Notes: generated by a model not told the origin, from the sequence alone. DNA of 64,000 nt from Hevea brasiliensis (GCF_030052815.1 NC_079505.1:66728880-66792879); one strand, 5' to 3'. Positions 38,467 to 51,176 are shown, counted from the stretch's first letter. Numbers and translations: made by a program.

Positions 38467-39760
38467 CCTTGTTTTTGCTGCTATTGCTGTTGTCGTTTCT
38501 GCTGTTTCTGTTGCCGTTCGGTCTTCTCCCACCTCCTCCAGCCATGGCTACGATTGACCAGAACTTGTCGTGCGATACTACAGAGACGAGATGATAATTC
38601 AACAAGCTTCCTTTAGGTTTCCACAGTTAACGGAAGATCTGACCCGTTTGATGGTGGGTGGGTCCAATTGGGTGAGGTGTACCGTGTACGGACCAAGATC
38701 CGTAGGCTAAGGGACTACGTAACTTTACGCACCGCCGAGGCACCATGCGGCCACGTAGATCGGTGGCTCTGAGTTGCACCGCGTAAGATAAAGGATATTC
38801 TTTTCTTAGATCAGAAATTTATGAGTTTTTTTTATAAGAAATTTATGAGATAAATAAATATTATTTAAAATGAAATTAGCAATTTTTAATTAATATTCAA
38901 ATTTTTTGCTTTAAAAAAATTAATTTTCAAAATTTGAAATTTCAATATTATATATTTTAATTTAATTAATTTTAAGATTTTTTAATATGAGTTAAGGGAG
39001 TGGAGACTAAGCTAAGTTAGGCTTTATTAATTTTAATTTTTTTTTTAAAAATATTAATTTTAACTTAAAAAATAACATTGTTAATAATTTTATTTAATTT
39101 AGTAGGATATAATTATAATATTCATATAATACTTATAGTTATCTTAATAAGTAAAAAAAATATTTGACTTTATAAATTTTGAATCTAATAATAATAAATA
39201 TTATTTTCTTAAAATGTTTATCTAAAAACTAATTTTTTATTTACTAATTATTAAACTTAATATAATTATTTAAAAATAAAATAAAAATATTCATTACAAA
39301 TAAGTAAAACATGTAATTTATTTATATAATTGATATAGTTGTTAAAGTTTTATATTTACATTTATATTTCTTTTTATTAAATAGTAATATTATAATTTAG
39401 AATAAATTAAAAATAAAAAAAAATATTATATTCATAAAAATTATACTAATAATAAATAAGACACAGAATAATAAATAAATAAGAATTAATTATATATAGA
39501 TAAGTGAATTTTATAAAATTATAATTACTTAATGAATTTTATTATTTTTTAACTAAATAACTAAAACCCAGTTTGATTTAATTGTATGATAAAATTAATT
39601 TCATTTACAATAAATTTCACGATAAATTTTATCAATAAATAATTTTTTTATTTAATATATTTTATATTAAATATAAAATTAATTTTAAATAAAATGAATT
39701 TTATATTTAAAATAAATAAAATAATATAATAAAATAATAATTTTATTACTTAAAATATAT
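38463..39760. repeat. Tandem duplication, unit 2 (orphan promoter and partial exon 1)
   Basis: Copies the promoter and start of the G-patch gene, including a start codon at 38545 (minus strand). The duplicate frame runs MAGGGGRRPNGNRNS..., leaves the copied exon at KNKGI, reads RILKS and stops (38545-38444), giving a 33-residue open frame. About 360 bp around 39107-39470 has no match in unit 1; the match resumes at about 39480-39760. Confidence 0.88.
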
Positions 39761-39964
39761 ATAATTTTAAGTTTGTCACACACTTTATGATATTATCTGA
39801 TTAAAATTAATTATATTATATATTTATTGCAAAATTTGTGCATTGATAATTCCATTTCTTTTAATAACTTTGAAATTTAAAAAAGAAAAGATGAATCTAG
39901 AGTCTAGAGCTCTATATTTCCAACAATCTTTCCCATTAATAGAAGCAGCTGGATCCAGCTACCC

Positions 39965-40480
39965 TAAAAGGGTGCGATTCGAGTTCTAGTATTAAGTTTA
40001 CCTGGAATTATAATGGAATTAAAATTTCAATATAATTGTGGGTTCACTTTAATTTTTTATTTTTTCAGTTTCGATTGTAGTTCAATACAATTCTCAATTC
40101 TAGTTTGATTCAGCATAATTTTAGTTTACTTTTTTATTTTTAAAATAATTTTATATAATTATTTTCATAAAAAATTATACTTGAATTGATAATTAAATTT
40201 TAAAGTAAGTTATTAATACATAATATATCATATAATATATCTTTTAACTATTTTTAAATTATATAATCTTTAATTATAATATATAAATATACTTATAAAG
40301 TATAAAATATAATATTAAGTTGTATTTGATTCATAATTATAAATATATAATTTTATTGAAAATATATAATACATTTAGAAAAATATATGTATATTCAATT
40401 CTCGAGTTAGTTCTGGTTTGATTCTTAATAAAAAAATCATGATCGAACCAAAACACTAAAATAAATTTAGGACTCCTGAG
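39965..40480. mobile_element. Degenerate copy of the 29801-30623 MITE family
   Basis: Shares long AT-rich stretches with 29990-30550, for example ATAATATATCATATAATATA followed by a CTTTTA(A/G)CTAT block and 'aattatataatctttaattata'. Its subterminal parts are decayed 'tcgattgtagttcaat' and 'atgatcgaacc'. Ends and duplication could not be placed exactly. Confidence 0.55.
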
Positions 40481-40783
40481 AATATACCTTAATCATGATT
40501 ATAATAGAATTCACATAAAATTTATTATAATTAATCATAATAAAATTATCGTACATAGAAAAATTATATTTTAAAAATTTTCCATTATTACTTGGAGGGT
40601 TACCATCATAATTGTTGAGCAAAATCCATTATTGTAGGTTTAGTAGGTGTGGAATTTGGCAATGACCAAAAACGATTCTGCCTATGAAGTGTTGCACTTG
40701 CTCATATCATCTCCTATTTGCAAGTTTTCTCTTTCAATAAGCCATCCCTTTATTTTTCTCTTTCAATAAGTAATCCCCTTGTT

Positions 40784-40792
<9 letters not shown>

Positions 40793-40815
<23 letters not shown>

Positions 40816-40816
40816 A
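40793..40816. repeat. (CT)n microsatellite
   Basis: CT dinucleotide run of about 24 bp. Confidence 0.9.
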
Positions 40817-40988
40817 GAGCTTAGTTAACAATTAATGATTTTAATATCCTAATGCTTAATCAACTAATCAACTGATTCAATTGGATAAGCTTAAACTAAT
40901 TAAAACAAAATAATGATTAGTAGCCAATTTTTGACATTTAAATCTTACCATTAATTTAGAGAATCAAAGAAAAATAACAATAATTAAA

Positions 40989-41194
40989 ACAGTAATGCTA
41001 TATCCATCAGTTTTTGTCCCAACTATTACCTACTTTATATGGTAAATGAGTGTCAACACCTCTTATTAAATGAAAAATGCCACTTAAATGATGTTCCACC
41101 GCTTTTCCTTAATTAACGATTTTTTTTTTTCCATTTCCCACATCAGGTCGGTGATAGTTGGGATAAAAACTGGTAGGTCATATAGCATTACTGT
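40989..41194. mobile_element. Short palindromic MITE
   Basis: 206 bp. The left arm ACAGTAATGCTATAT...CAGTTTTTGTCCCAACTATTACC and the right arm are inverted copies over about 45 bp each (ACAGTAATGCTATAT is perfect). Flanks read AATTAAA on both sides, a 7-8-bp target duplication. No coding; superfamily uncertain, hAT-like by duplication size. Confidence 0.8.
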
Positions 41195-42719
41195 AATTAA
41201 AATCATGTAGCTATTAATGGTTAATAATTAAATATTTATGGCACTCACATTAATTATATATATTAATTAATGAAGCTAAGTTGAATAATATTAAAAATAA
41301 ATAAATAAATAATATTAATTTATTAAAAAAGGACTTTGCTAATTAAATAAATATGTATATAAAAATATCAAGCAGAGGAAGAGCAGTACATATGATGTAT
41401 GCAAGCATAGTCCAAGGTGTTCCATATGTCCATTGCCTGAGAGAGCGACCGGTTTATGAACGCCCAAGTGAATTACAATTAATTTAGCAAACATGCATTA
41501 TTATAAGGTACAACTCATGTGCTTTAATTTGATCAAATATTTATTTATTTTTAAATAGATAAATATTTCAAAATTCAAAATATCAATCATTTGGTGTCTT
41601 CATAAATTTTTTTTTTTTATGTTATTAGTGCAATTATTTAGTGATATCATGAATAGTTCAATTTAATTTTTCAATTCATCATATTCCTCTAGAATTTAAT
41701 TCAAATAATTTATTTTTCGTTAATTATCATGTTTAGACTTCATTTGTTTCGTAAAAAATAATTTATATATGAAAAATTATTAAAATATTTTTTTATTTAA
41801 TTAAAATGTTAAATTAATAATATGTATTTATATTATATATATATATAAGTTTAAAGTGTTTTCAAATTTTAATAAGAAAATTAAAGTATAAAAAATGGGA
41901 TATAATTTTCTCTTTTAAATTAAAAAATTTATTTTTCTTATAAATAATTTTTTATTTGATCAGAAAAATATTTTTTATTGTTCCATTTTCCTGAGTGCTT
42001 AAATGTTAGAAAATATAAAAAATATATTTTTTAAAAAGAAATGAAGTTTTAAAATGAGAAATTTTATTTTTTTAACTTAAAAAAATTAAATTAGATTAAT
42101 TACAAAATCAAAATTTAAAATCATAAAATTTGAATTGAAAAATAGAGGAATTCGAATTGAATAAAAAATTACTAATTCAATTTGATTTATCAATTTTTAA
42201 TAAATAACTGCATTCAATATTCACTTCAATATTGCTTGACAAAAAATATAATAAATGATTAATATTATGAATTATTAAATTTAAAATATACTGATAGTCT
42301 TAAAATTAAAAGGCTTGCATAATTTATTTTCAATTTAATTTTTTTAATAAAATTTTTTTAAAAAATTATTAAAAAATTTAATTAAAATTATAAATGAAGT
42401 AAAATAAATAACTATAATTAAGATAATTATAAAAACAAATTCAATTATAATTAAAATAATTATAAAATTTAAACTTAATTAGAAACCAACATCATTGAAA
42501 GAGGACTAGACAAGAATACTAATTTTTACGTATTAAAGAAAAGAACAAAGAAATCTTCCCACTCCGTCCCAATTTCCCATAGGACTAACCGACAACAATC
42601 CCACCGAATTGGACGAAGAAAAAGACCTATGCGTGTCTTGTTGGTCACTATACAACCCAACACCAAAAATTCAATTTTCCTTTGAATTGTCCACACACAA
42701 AAACTAGGACAAAAAAGTT

Positions 42720-42772
<53 letters not shown>

Positions 42773-43165
42773 AAATATTTTAAAATTAATTTGTAAATAT
42801 TAAGAGGGTGACTTTCATTTATTGATATTTAAGGTTATAGATTTAATTAAAAAAATATTTTCTCTGTAAACGAATAAAATTATATATAAAGTCTTATTTA
42901 ATAATATTTTTTTTATTATTTCAATTAAAATATTATATATTTTATTTATATTATTTAATAAATAATATTAAAATGTTTTTATTGATAACAATAAATATTA
43001 ATTTAATAATATTAAAATTATCTTAAGGGCATTTTTTTTTTAATTTAGCAGAAAACAACTAATAAACAAATTCCCCGCTTGACCAGCCCCCCAGACGCGG
43101 CTATTACCACGCAATCGCACCAGCTTCGTCTCGCCGACAAACAACTCCCTTGTCCCCACCACTCC
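41195..43165. other. AT-rich intergenic DNA, no gene
   Basis: Homopolymer-rich AT sequence with a (TA)n run at about 42735-42768. From about 43060 it turns GC-richer on entering the promoter of the next gene. No element borders recognised. Confidence 0.45.
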
Positions 43166-43169
43166 TTCC

Positions 43170-43189
43170 TTTTATATTCCCATAAATAG
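43170..43189 (+). promoter_or_regulatory. TATA-like box of the small protein gene
   Basis: TTTATATT followed by CATAAATAG lies about 90-105 bp before the ATG at 43278, in a locally GC-richer, pyrimidine-rich leader. Position and sequence fit a plant TATA box; no experimental support. Confidence 0.45.
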
Positions 43190-43277
43190 CCACTTTCTAC
43201 AAGTCTCTTTCTCTTGCTCCATTACTTGTACACGCCATTTGCTCCTATTCCTCCTCATCCTCCTTCTGGTGAGGCTG

Positions 43278-43622
43278 ATGGCCACTGGAGCTGCCGACGG
43301 CTTTTTCCGGTATGTCTACGACGGTTGTCTCTCCGGCGGCGACACTGGCATCGAACGCAGGCCTTATCATCGTAACTGCCGATGTGCTCTTCATAATAAC
43401 TCAAAAGACTCTTGCCCTCATGGGATGTCCAAGTGCAAAAATGTGTCGTATCCTGTTCGAAGGTCTTGGAGTGAAGGGTGCTTGGCTTTGGCTGCTGCAG
43501 CTTCCTGCCATTCCTCACCTTCTTCTTCTTGTTTGCAAATGGGGAGGAGGACCCAGCAGCTTGGATTGTGCAGCGACGACGAGCAGACTCAGTTATCGAC
43601 ATCTTCTTCATCAAAGGTTTGA
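43278..43622 (+). CDS. Small plant-specific conserved protein with PYHRNC motif (copy 1)
   Basis: 114-residue soluble protein of unknown function. The frame is open upstream from a TTG at 43239, but the ATG at 43278 gives MATGAADGFFRYVYDGCLSG, the same N-terminus as its paralogue at 51177, so it is the start. Conserved core: IERRPYHRNCRCALH, then a Cys pair (CPHGMSKC) and NVSYPVRRSWSEGCLALAAA; the tail is Ser-rich and low-complexity. No signal peptide, membrane segment or known catalytic motif. The spaced Cys/His residues could bind a metal (inference). I recognise this as an uncharacterised land-plant family and assign no function. Overlapping frames on both strands are shadows of this one. 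Confidence 0.85.
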   Translation: MATGAADGFFRYVYDGCLSGGDTGIERRPYHRNCRCALHNNSKDSCPHGMSKCKNVSYPVRRSWSEGCLALAAAASCHSSPSSSCLQMGRRTQQLGLCSDDEQTQLSTSSSSKV

Positions 43623-43689
43623 TGGGTTTTTGTTAAATCTTAATCATGATCATCGTCCTTTTGTTTCTTTCTTCAATAATTGAATTCGG

Positions 43690-44717
43690 TGCTGTATGTG
43701 ACTGACACATATGTAAGATCTCGGAAGGATTTGATCGATGGATGAACGTTTTGATCTGCTCTGTCCTGTTCATTGTATGTATAAATGGTCATAAAAATGG
43801 CTTTAATGTTATAGCAAGATCAATCTTGATGTAGTCTAAAATTTAAAGTTTATTCAATCCCCTTCAATCTTGTTCTTTCTTTCTTTCCTTTTCCCCAATA
43901 CAAGAAATGTGTGTATATATATATATATATAATTCATATCAATCAGGCAATTTAAATCAGTTTTGCCTTGATTTGATCAACTTGATGGATGAAGTGATTG
44001 CAAAATATAATCCCTGTTTGGTATTATTGCTCTGCGTAAAAAAACACTTTTTTCTTAAAAAGTATATTTTAAATATTGTTATAAAAAATAATTTTTAGCA
44101 TAGATTTTACATTATATTAAACTTTAGTAAATGTTATCTTAATATATAAAATAATTTAATCATTCTATCAATGAATAAAATTATTATAAATATTAAAATT
44201 ATAGATATTAAATTATTCTAGCTTTGAAAATTAAAAGAATTAGATAATTTATTTCTTAAAATTTATGGACTGAACTGAAATATAATATAATATAAAATTT
44301 AATAATTAAATAATTAATTTTTTAAAATCTAAGTATAATATAAATAAAACTCAGAAATCAAATTTTAAATTTCCCTTATAAATTTAAATATTTCATTTGC
44401 AACAAGTGGGAAAGTTCTGTACTAGTGTAGGCTTTCAAAGCTAAGTTGAACAAATGGTCTTTTGCTTGATGTACACACTCACACACGGACACAGAAAAAA
44501 TACCGTGGAGCGAAGACTGAAGACTGAACCACTTTCTTGGCATTTTGCCATAAACCAAATACAGGATGGGTTTAATTTCCTTGAAATTACAAATAATTTT
44601 GACCAATAAACTAAGCTTAATGTCAAGATCAAGTTAATTAGATTACAAACAAAACAGAAATGATTTTGTAATTGGTATTGATATTTGACAACTCCATTTC
44701 CTAGAGACATGGCAAGC

Positions 44718-44785
<68 letters not shown>

Positions 44786-45561
44786 TCAGTCACTTGATCT
44801 TCTTGGCTGCCTTGTCGAGAGATCCAAGTCACCTGCTTAAAGTTAAATTTCATCCTTATATTTGTTAGAGAAGTTTATTTTAATTTTTTTTTAATTTTTT
44901 TATCTAAATTAATTTAAAAATTTTAATTAAATATCAATTTAAATCAAAAACAAAAAATAAAGAAATTAAATTTTTTAATTTTTGAATTTAAATCAAAAAT
45001 AAAAAATTTAATTTAAAATTAAAAAATTAAAATTTTTAATTTTTTATTTTAAATAAAAAATTAAGAAATTTAACTCATTAATTTTAACTTAAATTGGAAC
45101 TTTTGAATTAATTTAAATAAAAAGTTAAAAATGAATAAATTAAATTTTCCTGATAAATATAAGGTGTAAATTGAATATTTTACCGGCAAAAGGAGAGGAA
45201 TCAATAATAATAATAATAGTTTAATGAGCTAATTAGCTCCTTAGTTGATTAACCTTTTTAATTAATTGGTGATTAAAATAATCCGAGAACTAGGCAAAAA
45301 GGGTACAAAAGGGGTCTTTCAAGAAGGGCCTTTTTTAGATTTAAAAAGTGAAATGTATTGAAGGTGGAAGACAAGGGCTTGCAGCTGGCCACATGAGAAA
45401 CGAGGTATTGGAAGAACACAACTGCTATACGGAACCTCTCTAGGAATAGAAGCACCCATATGACTCCATTTGCTTTACTTTTAAGGTTAATTAATTACCA
45501 TCCTTGGCCTAAGAAACCTCTTTTTTTCTCCTTTATTTTTTTATTTTTTCTATTTTTTTTC

Positions 45562-45606
<45 letters not shown>

Positions 45607-45655
45607 TTTTCCTTTTATATATATATTTTTTATTATTGATGAATATTTTTATCGG
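43690..45655. other. AT-rich intergenic DNA with microsatellites
   Basis: Short TA runs occur at about 43913-43931, 44722-44783 and 45567-45597. No gene or bounded element seen. A 3' UTR of the 43278 gene probably extends into the first 200 bp. Confidence 0.45.
44722..44783. repeat. (AT)n microsatellite
   Basis: Uninterrupted AT dinucleotide run of about 60 bp. Confidence 0.95.
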
Positions 45656-45659
45656 TGAC

Positions 45660-46643
45660 ATTTTTCTTTTCTTTTTTATTAGTTTTTTTAATAATTTTCA
45701 TATTTGAATTCATTTAGAATAAATTTTGAACATAATTTATCAATTTGATCATTGTATAGATTTTAAGTGAATAAATCTTTAAAATTGTCATTGTTAATAA
45801 ATTATGAGTTTGTGTGATTCTTTTCTCTTTTTTAATTTAATGGAATTTTTATGTTTTTATTAAGATATTTTAATTTTTTTTAAAAGAGTACTCTATGAGA
45901 TATGTATCATTCCTTCAATATTTGAAGCTCATTTGATGGGCTCGTAAAAAAATTATGGAGTCGAAAAGTAGCATGTATAGCTCATCTATTGGCCAAGTTA
46001 CATACTTCGTAAATATTATCGAATAAATTATTAATTTCATTTATACAAAAATATGATATATTGATTTGTACTTATCTTTTGCACTATGTTTCTAATTAAT
46101 AAATATTTTTCAATTCTATAATTTATTTGATATATGCCTATGGATTTTCTTTTAATAATTTTTATATTTGTGTATGTTTAAAATAGATTTTGGATATACC
46201 TTATCAGATCTATCATTATGTAGATTTTAAGTGAATAAATCTTCATATTTATTGACAAATCTTGAGTTTTTGTAATTTTTTTTCTCTCTTTTAATTTAAT
46301 AGAGTTTTTATTTGTTTTTATTTTTGAGAAATTTTATTTTTTTAAAAGAGTACTCTATGAAGTGTATATCATTCTTTTAAATTTGGAGGTCATTTGATGA
46401 GCTTATAAAAAGACTATGAACTCGAAGAGTGGAGTATGCAACCCACCTATTAACCAACCTGCATGCTTTGTAAATATTATTGAATCTTTTAAATTCTTTA
46501 TATTATTTTTTATATGCATTGTTAATTTTATTTATACAAAAACATGATATATTGATTTGTACTTTTTTTACTGTATTTATAATTAATGAATAATTAATGA
46601 AATATATTTTAATTTTATAATTTTTTGTTGCATATGACTATGG
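45660..46643. repeat. Tandem duplication of a 0.5 kb AT-rich unit
   Basis: Unit 1 (about 45660-46145) and unit 2 (about 46146-46643) share, in the same order, 'tagattttaagtgaataaatctt', 'ttttaaaagagtactctatga', 'catttgatg' and 'gatatattgatttgtactt', at an offset near 498 bp. They are clearly diverged, so the duplication is old. No coding. Confidence 0.8.
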
Positions 46644-47020
46644 TTGATTTTAAGATTAAAAAAGAATTTATAAAAATTTTTTATACTTGATATTAATATA
46701 AAATATATTATTATATTATAATATAGTTTAATATTTATGTTAAGCTTATGTCTTAACATACACTTATTTATTCTTTTATATTTCATTGATGAGTAATTTA
46801 TTAATAGATATATATGTAAAGGATTTTGTTTTTCTGCTTTTGATTTTATGGTGGATTGTTTTCTTTATATATTTTTTTGAGATTTTTAATCAAGAAACGA
46901 AATTAATCTCATATTAAAAACCCTAATAAATGACCATATGAAGGCAGAAAAATTCCTTCGCAAATTATTGAGGTATAAAATATGAAAGTTAGATAATAAA
47001 AACTGGGATAACTTGAACCT

Positions 47021-47025
<5 letters not shown>

Positions 47026-47069
<44 letters not shown>
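47026..47069. repeat. (TA)n microsatellite
   Basis: TA run of about 44 bp. Confidence 0.93.
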
Positions 47070-47072
<3 letters not shown>

Positions 47073-47828
47073 TATATGTTTTCAATATTTAAATAATAAA
47101 TAGTGCTTTTATGAGAAACTTTCTACAATGAGAAATTCTCTTCAATATATCATGATGTTAATAAAATCATCATAGAAGATAAATAGAGAATAATTCAATT
47201 TTCCCATCAATATTTCTACGTTAAATTTCTCTAGATAATTTTACAATGAGCTTTAACTCAGTAGTATTGAAATAGTCTTTCAAATTGTGAGGTTTTTGAG
47301 TTCAAACTCCAATCAAAGTCAATTATACTTGAAAAAAAAAATAATATAAAGTACACAAAAATTTAACTGATTTAGCAGTGAGATCAATATCTATGGGTAA
47401 AAACAATAAAAAAATTTTCACTAAGAAGATAAGAGATTTACAAGACACTAGAACTGCTCCATATGCAATTGACCCACTAAACTCAGATTTCATTCTCACT
47501 AGCCCTCACAAGTTCAAAGTCTTTGAAACACTCGCTTATGAAATTTTCTCTTCCTCTCGAGTTTACTTACTTGTTTAAAGTATGCAAATGCTATTTCTAG
47601 CCGTAAAAAACTTAGCCATTAAGTTGTATGAAGTGTTGACCAATTATTTAATATAATATACTTAGTCCTTACTCAAAGCAGATATTAATTTCGAAGAAGC
47701 TTCTTCCATATGCATGCATGAGCTAAATAAGAAGGTGATTTTCACATGAATATTGGATCTACAATTGTTCATGAATTGGTCTTTGTATTCAATTGGATTA
47801 CAATTCAAAACACATTTAATAATATGTA

Positions 47829-49073
47829 TGAATATGTAAGTATTAGAATTTTCACATTGAAAAAGAGATTGAATGAGTGAAAATCTTTAGTGGGAAGAAC
47901 GTATAAATCTATTGTTTTAAGTTTTTGGATTGAATGTGGTATTAAATCCATAAGTTTATTCTTTCACAAAATTCATTAAGAAATATTTTTTTCAGGTGTG
48001 ATTAGACTTTCTAGATCTCTAATAGTGGCATCAAAATCAATAGTTCGGTAGGGACAAGCATATGGAGACGATGTCGTTGCTACTCATGATGCTCCTACAT
48101 TTAGGATGTGTATTAATTATTCTGGTATAACTGAATAGAATAGATGAAATTTAATTATTTTAGTCGGTATATAATTCTAAAATTTTTTAGTTTTTAATAA
48201 TTGATTACCATTGATTTGGTAATCAAACTAAAATAAATAATTGAATTTATATTAATTATAGTTTTATTAATAATATATTATTTATAATTATTATCTTTAT
48301 AATTTTATTAATAATATTTAATTTGCAATGATTCTTTGATTAATAGTAAATTATATTTATTATTTTGTAAATAAAATTATTAAAAATATATTTTTATAAA
48401 TAAATAAATAAATAATTAATAGTATAAAATATATATTATTTTTTAATTTAATTTAGTTATAACCTAACTAAATATTTTTTGTTTCAATTAGTATTTTTAT
48501 CAATTTTGGTTCAGTTTAGTTAGTTTCAAAAATCAGTTAAAAATTTGATTAGTTCAAAATTCAGTTCGATTGACTGAATACTCACCCTTACCTACGCGTA
48601 GGGATAAGTATGGAGACAGTGTCACTGATACTCATGGTGCTACTACATGTGGATGGAAGAGTAAGGAAACTCCTAAAGTAGGGATGATTCCAATAAAAAG
48701 AAAACTATTGGAGTAGTAAGGTACACTTCTAGAGAATAATAGACCAATAAGTTAGAGATTCACTTGAGATAACACTAGTGTGGCTTTTAGATGCTCATGT
48801 AGGTTATGGTATTCGGGGCAAGAAAATGGCTTTCATTTGAAAGGAGGATGTGGAAGGAACTCACACTTGAAGGGAAGATTATTGAGAATATGTAAGTATA
48901 AAAATTATAACATTGAAAATAGATGAGATAAGTAAAAGTATATAATTTGAAAGGACATATAAACTCATTACTTATTGTCTTGAATTAAATGTGATGTCAA
49001 ACTTATGAATATATTATTTACAAAATCTATTAAGAAGGATTATCCAAAGGGATAAATACCTAAATCTCTAACA
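47829..49073 (+). mobile_element. TRIM-like miniature LTR retrotransposon
   Basis: Two direct repeats of about 190 bp (47829-48024 and 48883-49073) begin TGA(GA)ATATGTAAG and end CTCTAA(C/T)A. The first is followed by a decayed tRNA-Met primer site TGGCATCAAAATC at 48026-48038, and the second is preceded by a purine-rich GAAGGGAAGA tract. A perfect 5-bp target-site duplication ATGTA flanks the pair (47824-47828, 49074-49078). The interior is about 860 bp with no coding, and includes a probable nested MITE and a 56-bp internal repeat (48049-48097 and 48598-48655). Size and structure fit a terminal-repeat retrotransposon in miniature. Confidence 0.82.
48102..48590. mobile_element. Probable decayed MITE nested in the TRIM element
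   Basis: Left end TAGGATGTGTATTAATT and right end (reverse complement) TAAGGGTGAGTATTCAGT are roughly inverted copies. Flanks CCTACATT and CCTACGCG share five of eight bases. It resembles the TAGGGGTGAGCA-type hAT MITEs elsewhere in the window but is more decayed. Confidence 0.45.
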
Positions 49074-49194
49074 ATGTATGCATATGCACAGACACAAAGG
49101 GAAATATTAATTTTTATTTTTTGCCTTTTGGACTTGGCAGAACACGGCAGAAAATTTTGTGGGGAGATGCATACAACACATATAAATAAAAGAA

Positions 49195-49200
<6 letters not shown>

Positions 49201-49281
<81 letters not shown>
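49201..49281. repeat. (AT)n microsatellite
   Basis: The longest AT dinucleotide run in the window, about 80 bp. Confidence 0.95.
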
Positions 49282-49285
<4 letters not shown>

Positions 49286-51100
49286 TAACTCTATAAAGTG
49301 AGGGAAAAAAATTAAGATTTATATAAATATATAGAAATAATTAAAATTTGTACAAATAAAATTAAACAATTATATATACAAATAAATAAGATTTAGAATA
49401 AATCACTAACTCTATTAATGGAGTCAATCTAAGAAATTAAATGGGTAAAGAGAAGTAATTGAATAGGGACAAATTTATAAGAAAACACAAACTTCATATA
49501 ATGGGGCAATTTAAGCAATTGAATGAAGATAAGTATATAAAGTAAATTACCCAGTGCCAAATCCGCCACTGACCAAGACAAATTGGACCCCTTGCGCAGA
49601 ATCCTTGCATAGCAGAATATAATGATACTACTAAAGATCCATTCCAATATCGCAAAAAGTTATTTTTTTCCCCTTATTATGTGTTCGCAACTCCTAGGAC
49701 TCCATGTCTCTTTATTTCCTTATGCTGCATGAATACAAAAATGGACTTGTGGAACAACATTGGATTGTTTGCCAGATGAGAATTGAGAGTTATCACAAGC
49801 ATGGCCACATAAAATACAAATTTGGAATCCTATAACAAGATAGAGCTGGTCAGATAAGTAAATGCCTCATTTCTCTCACAAAACTTAGCAAAAGTTTTCA
49901 GAGAAAACTACAGGCGAAAGTGCTCATGCCATGCAAAGCCAAGGCCACGGTCAATAACTAAAACCTTCCGTCTAGGAATTATAGACAAGCTTTTTCCTTC
50001 AGTAGTTCTCTGTCTACTTTTGGAAAACAACAATATGCCAAAGCTTTTCCTGATTACTCCACAACACAAACCCTTTCCACCAAGAAATGATATCATTGTA
50101 TGAACAAAGTATATTTACATTTGCAGGATGTTTACCAAGATAATTTCTAGACTCCATTTTCAAACCTCAGATTTTGGTTCCATAGTTACTGTTTCATTGA
50201 CTTGTTTTTGGAATGTAGTGGAGAAAGGCTTTTACAGAGCATTAACAAAATGCAATGGTTGAAACTAAATATATTTGTTAGATGAAGAAACCAACACAGA
50301 AAGTGAAGCCAGTGATTAGAATCACATCAACAGGTTCATAATCACCATCATTAGGCCAAAACACAAAAGTTAAAACTGATCAGAACTCAACCATCAACCT
50401 TTGGCAAGTATTAAAATGACAATACACTTAGGACAATAACTCGCCATCCTCATCTTCTTTTTTCCTAGTTAGTCAAAGGTATGTTCTTTTTGGAGAATAC
50501 CATGTAAATTAAAGGACCAAATGGCCTAATGCAACTCTAAAGCTAAGCCAACCTGTTACAATTTCCAATTCCTAATAAATTTCTACATGACTAAAGAATA
50601 AAGAATTGATGAAACTGGATGAAACAATTGAAGTTTTTGTAACAAAACAACAGGCTAATGTCTAATTGATTTTTTCTACCTGTGGGACTGATCAGAAAAT
50701 TAAGCCTAAGACTATGAGCATGCAAGTTTGCATCACAACAACCGAACTGCATATTTTGCACATTTCATTACCAAGAAGAGACAAAAACAAATCTAGGTCT
50801 CAGGAAAGCAACAAACAACTATGAATGCTATCAGAAAAGTTGAGTTAGGAGGAGAAAAGTATGGAAAAACCCCACATTTACAGTAAATTGCAAAGCCAAC
50901 CATAGTAGAAAAAGCCAAAAAACTGTATCTGTGTCTGAAGGCGTTAAAGATGTGTCAGTCAATAACTGAAACTTCCCTAGGGACAAACGTTAGTCTTAGT
51001 GCTGATGCAGAAAGTTTTTGTTTTTCTTTCTAGATTACTCCACAAACCTTCTTAATCCTTACTCTGTATAAGTATATATGCAAGTACAGTTTCAACACAT
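49282..51100. other. Intergenic DNA, no gene
   Basis: Becomes less AT-rich after 49550. No coding sequence, element borders or RNA gene recognised. The last few hundred bases are likely promoter of the gene at 51177; a TATA-like TATAAGTATATAT lies near 51066. Confidence 0.4.
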
Positions 51101-51176
51101 TCGAAGTCACACTCAACAATTGCTCTATATAAGCATCTATGCAATCGATTAAGAAGTAGAGAGGGGAGAGAGGAAA

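Noticed and set aside
43255..43614. 119-codon open frame on the minus strand opposite the small protein gene, and a + strand frame at 43312-43683
   Set aside because: Both are shadows of the 43278-43622 frame, which alone has the family signature shared with 51177-51554.
49074..49301. Open frame encoding alternating Tyr-Ile
   Set aside because: It is a translation of the (AT)n microsatellite.
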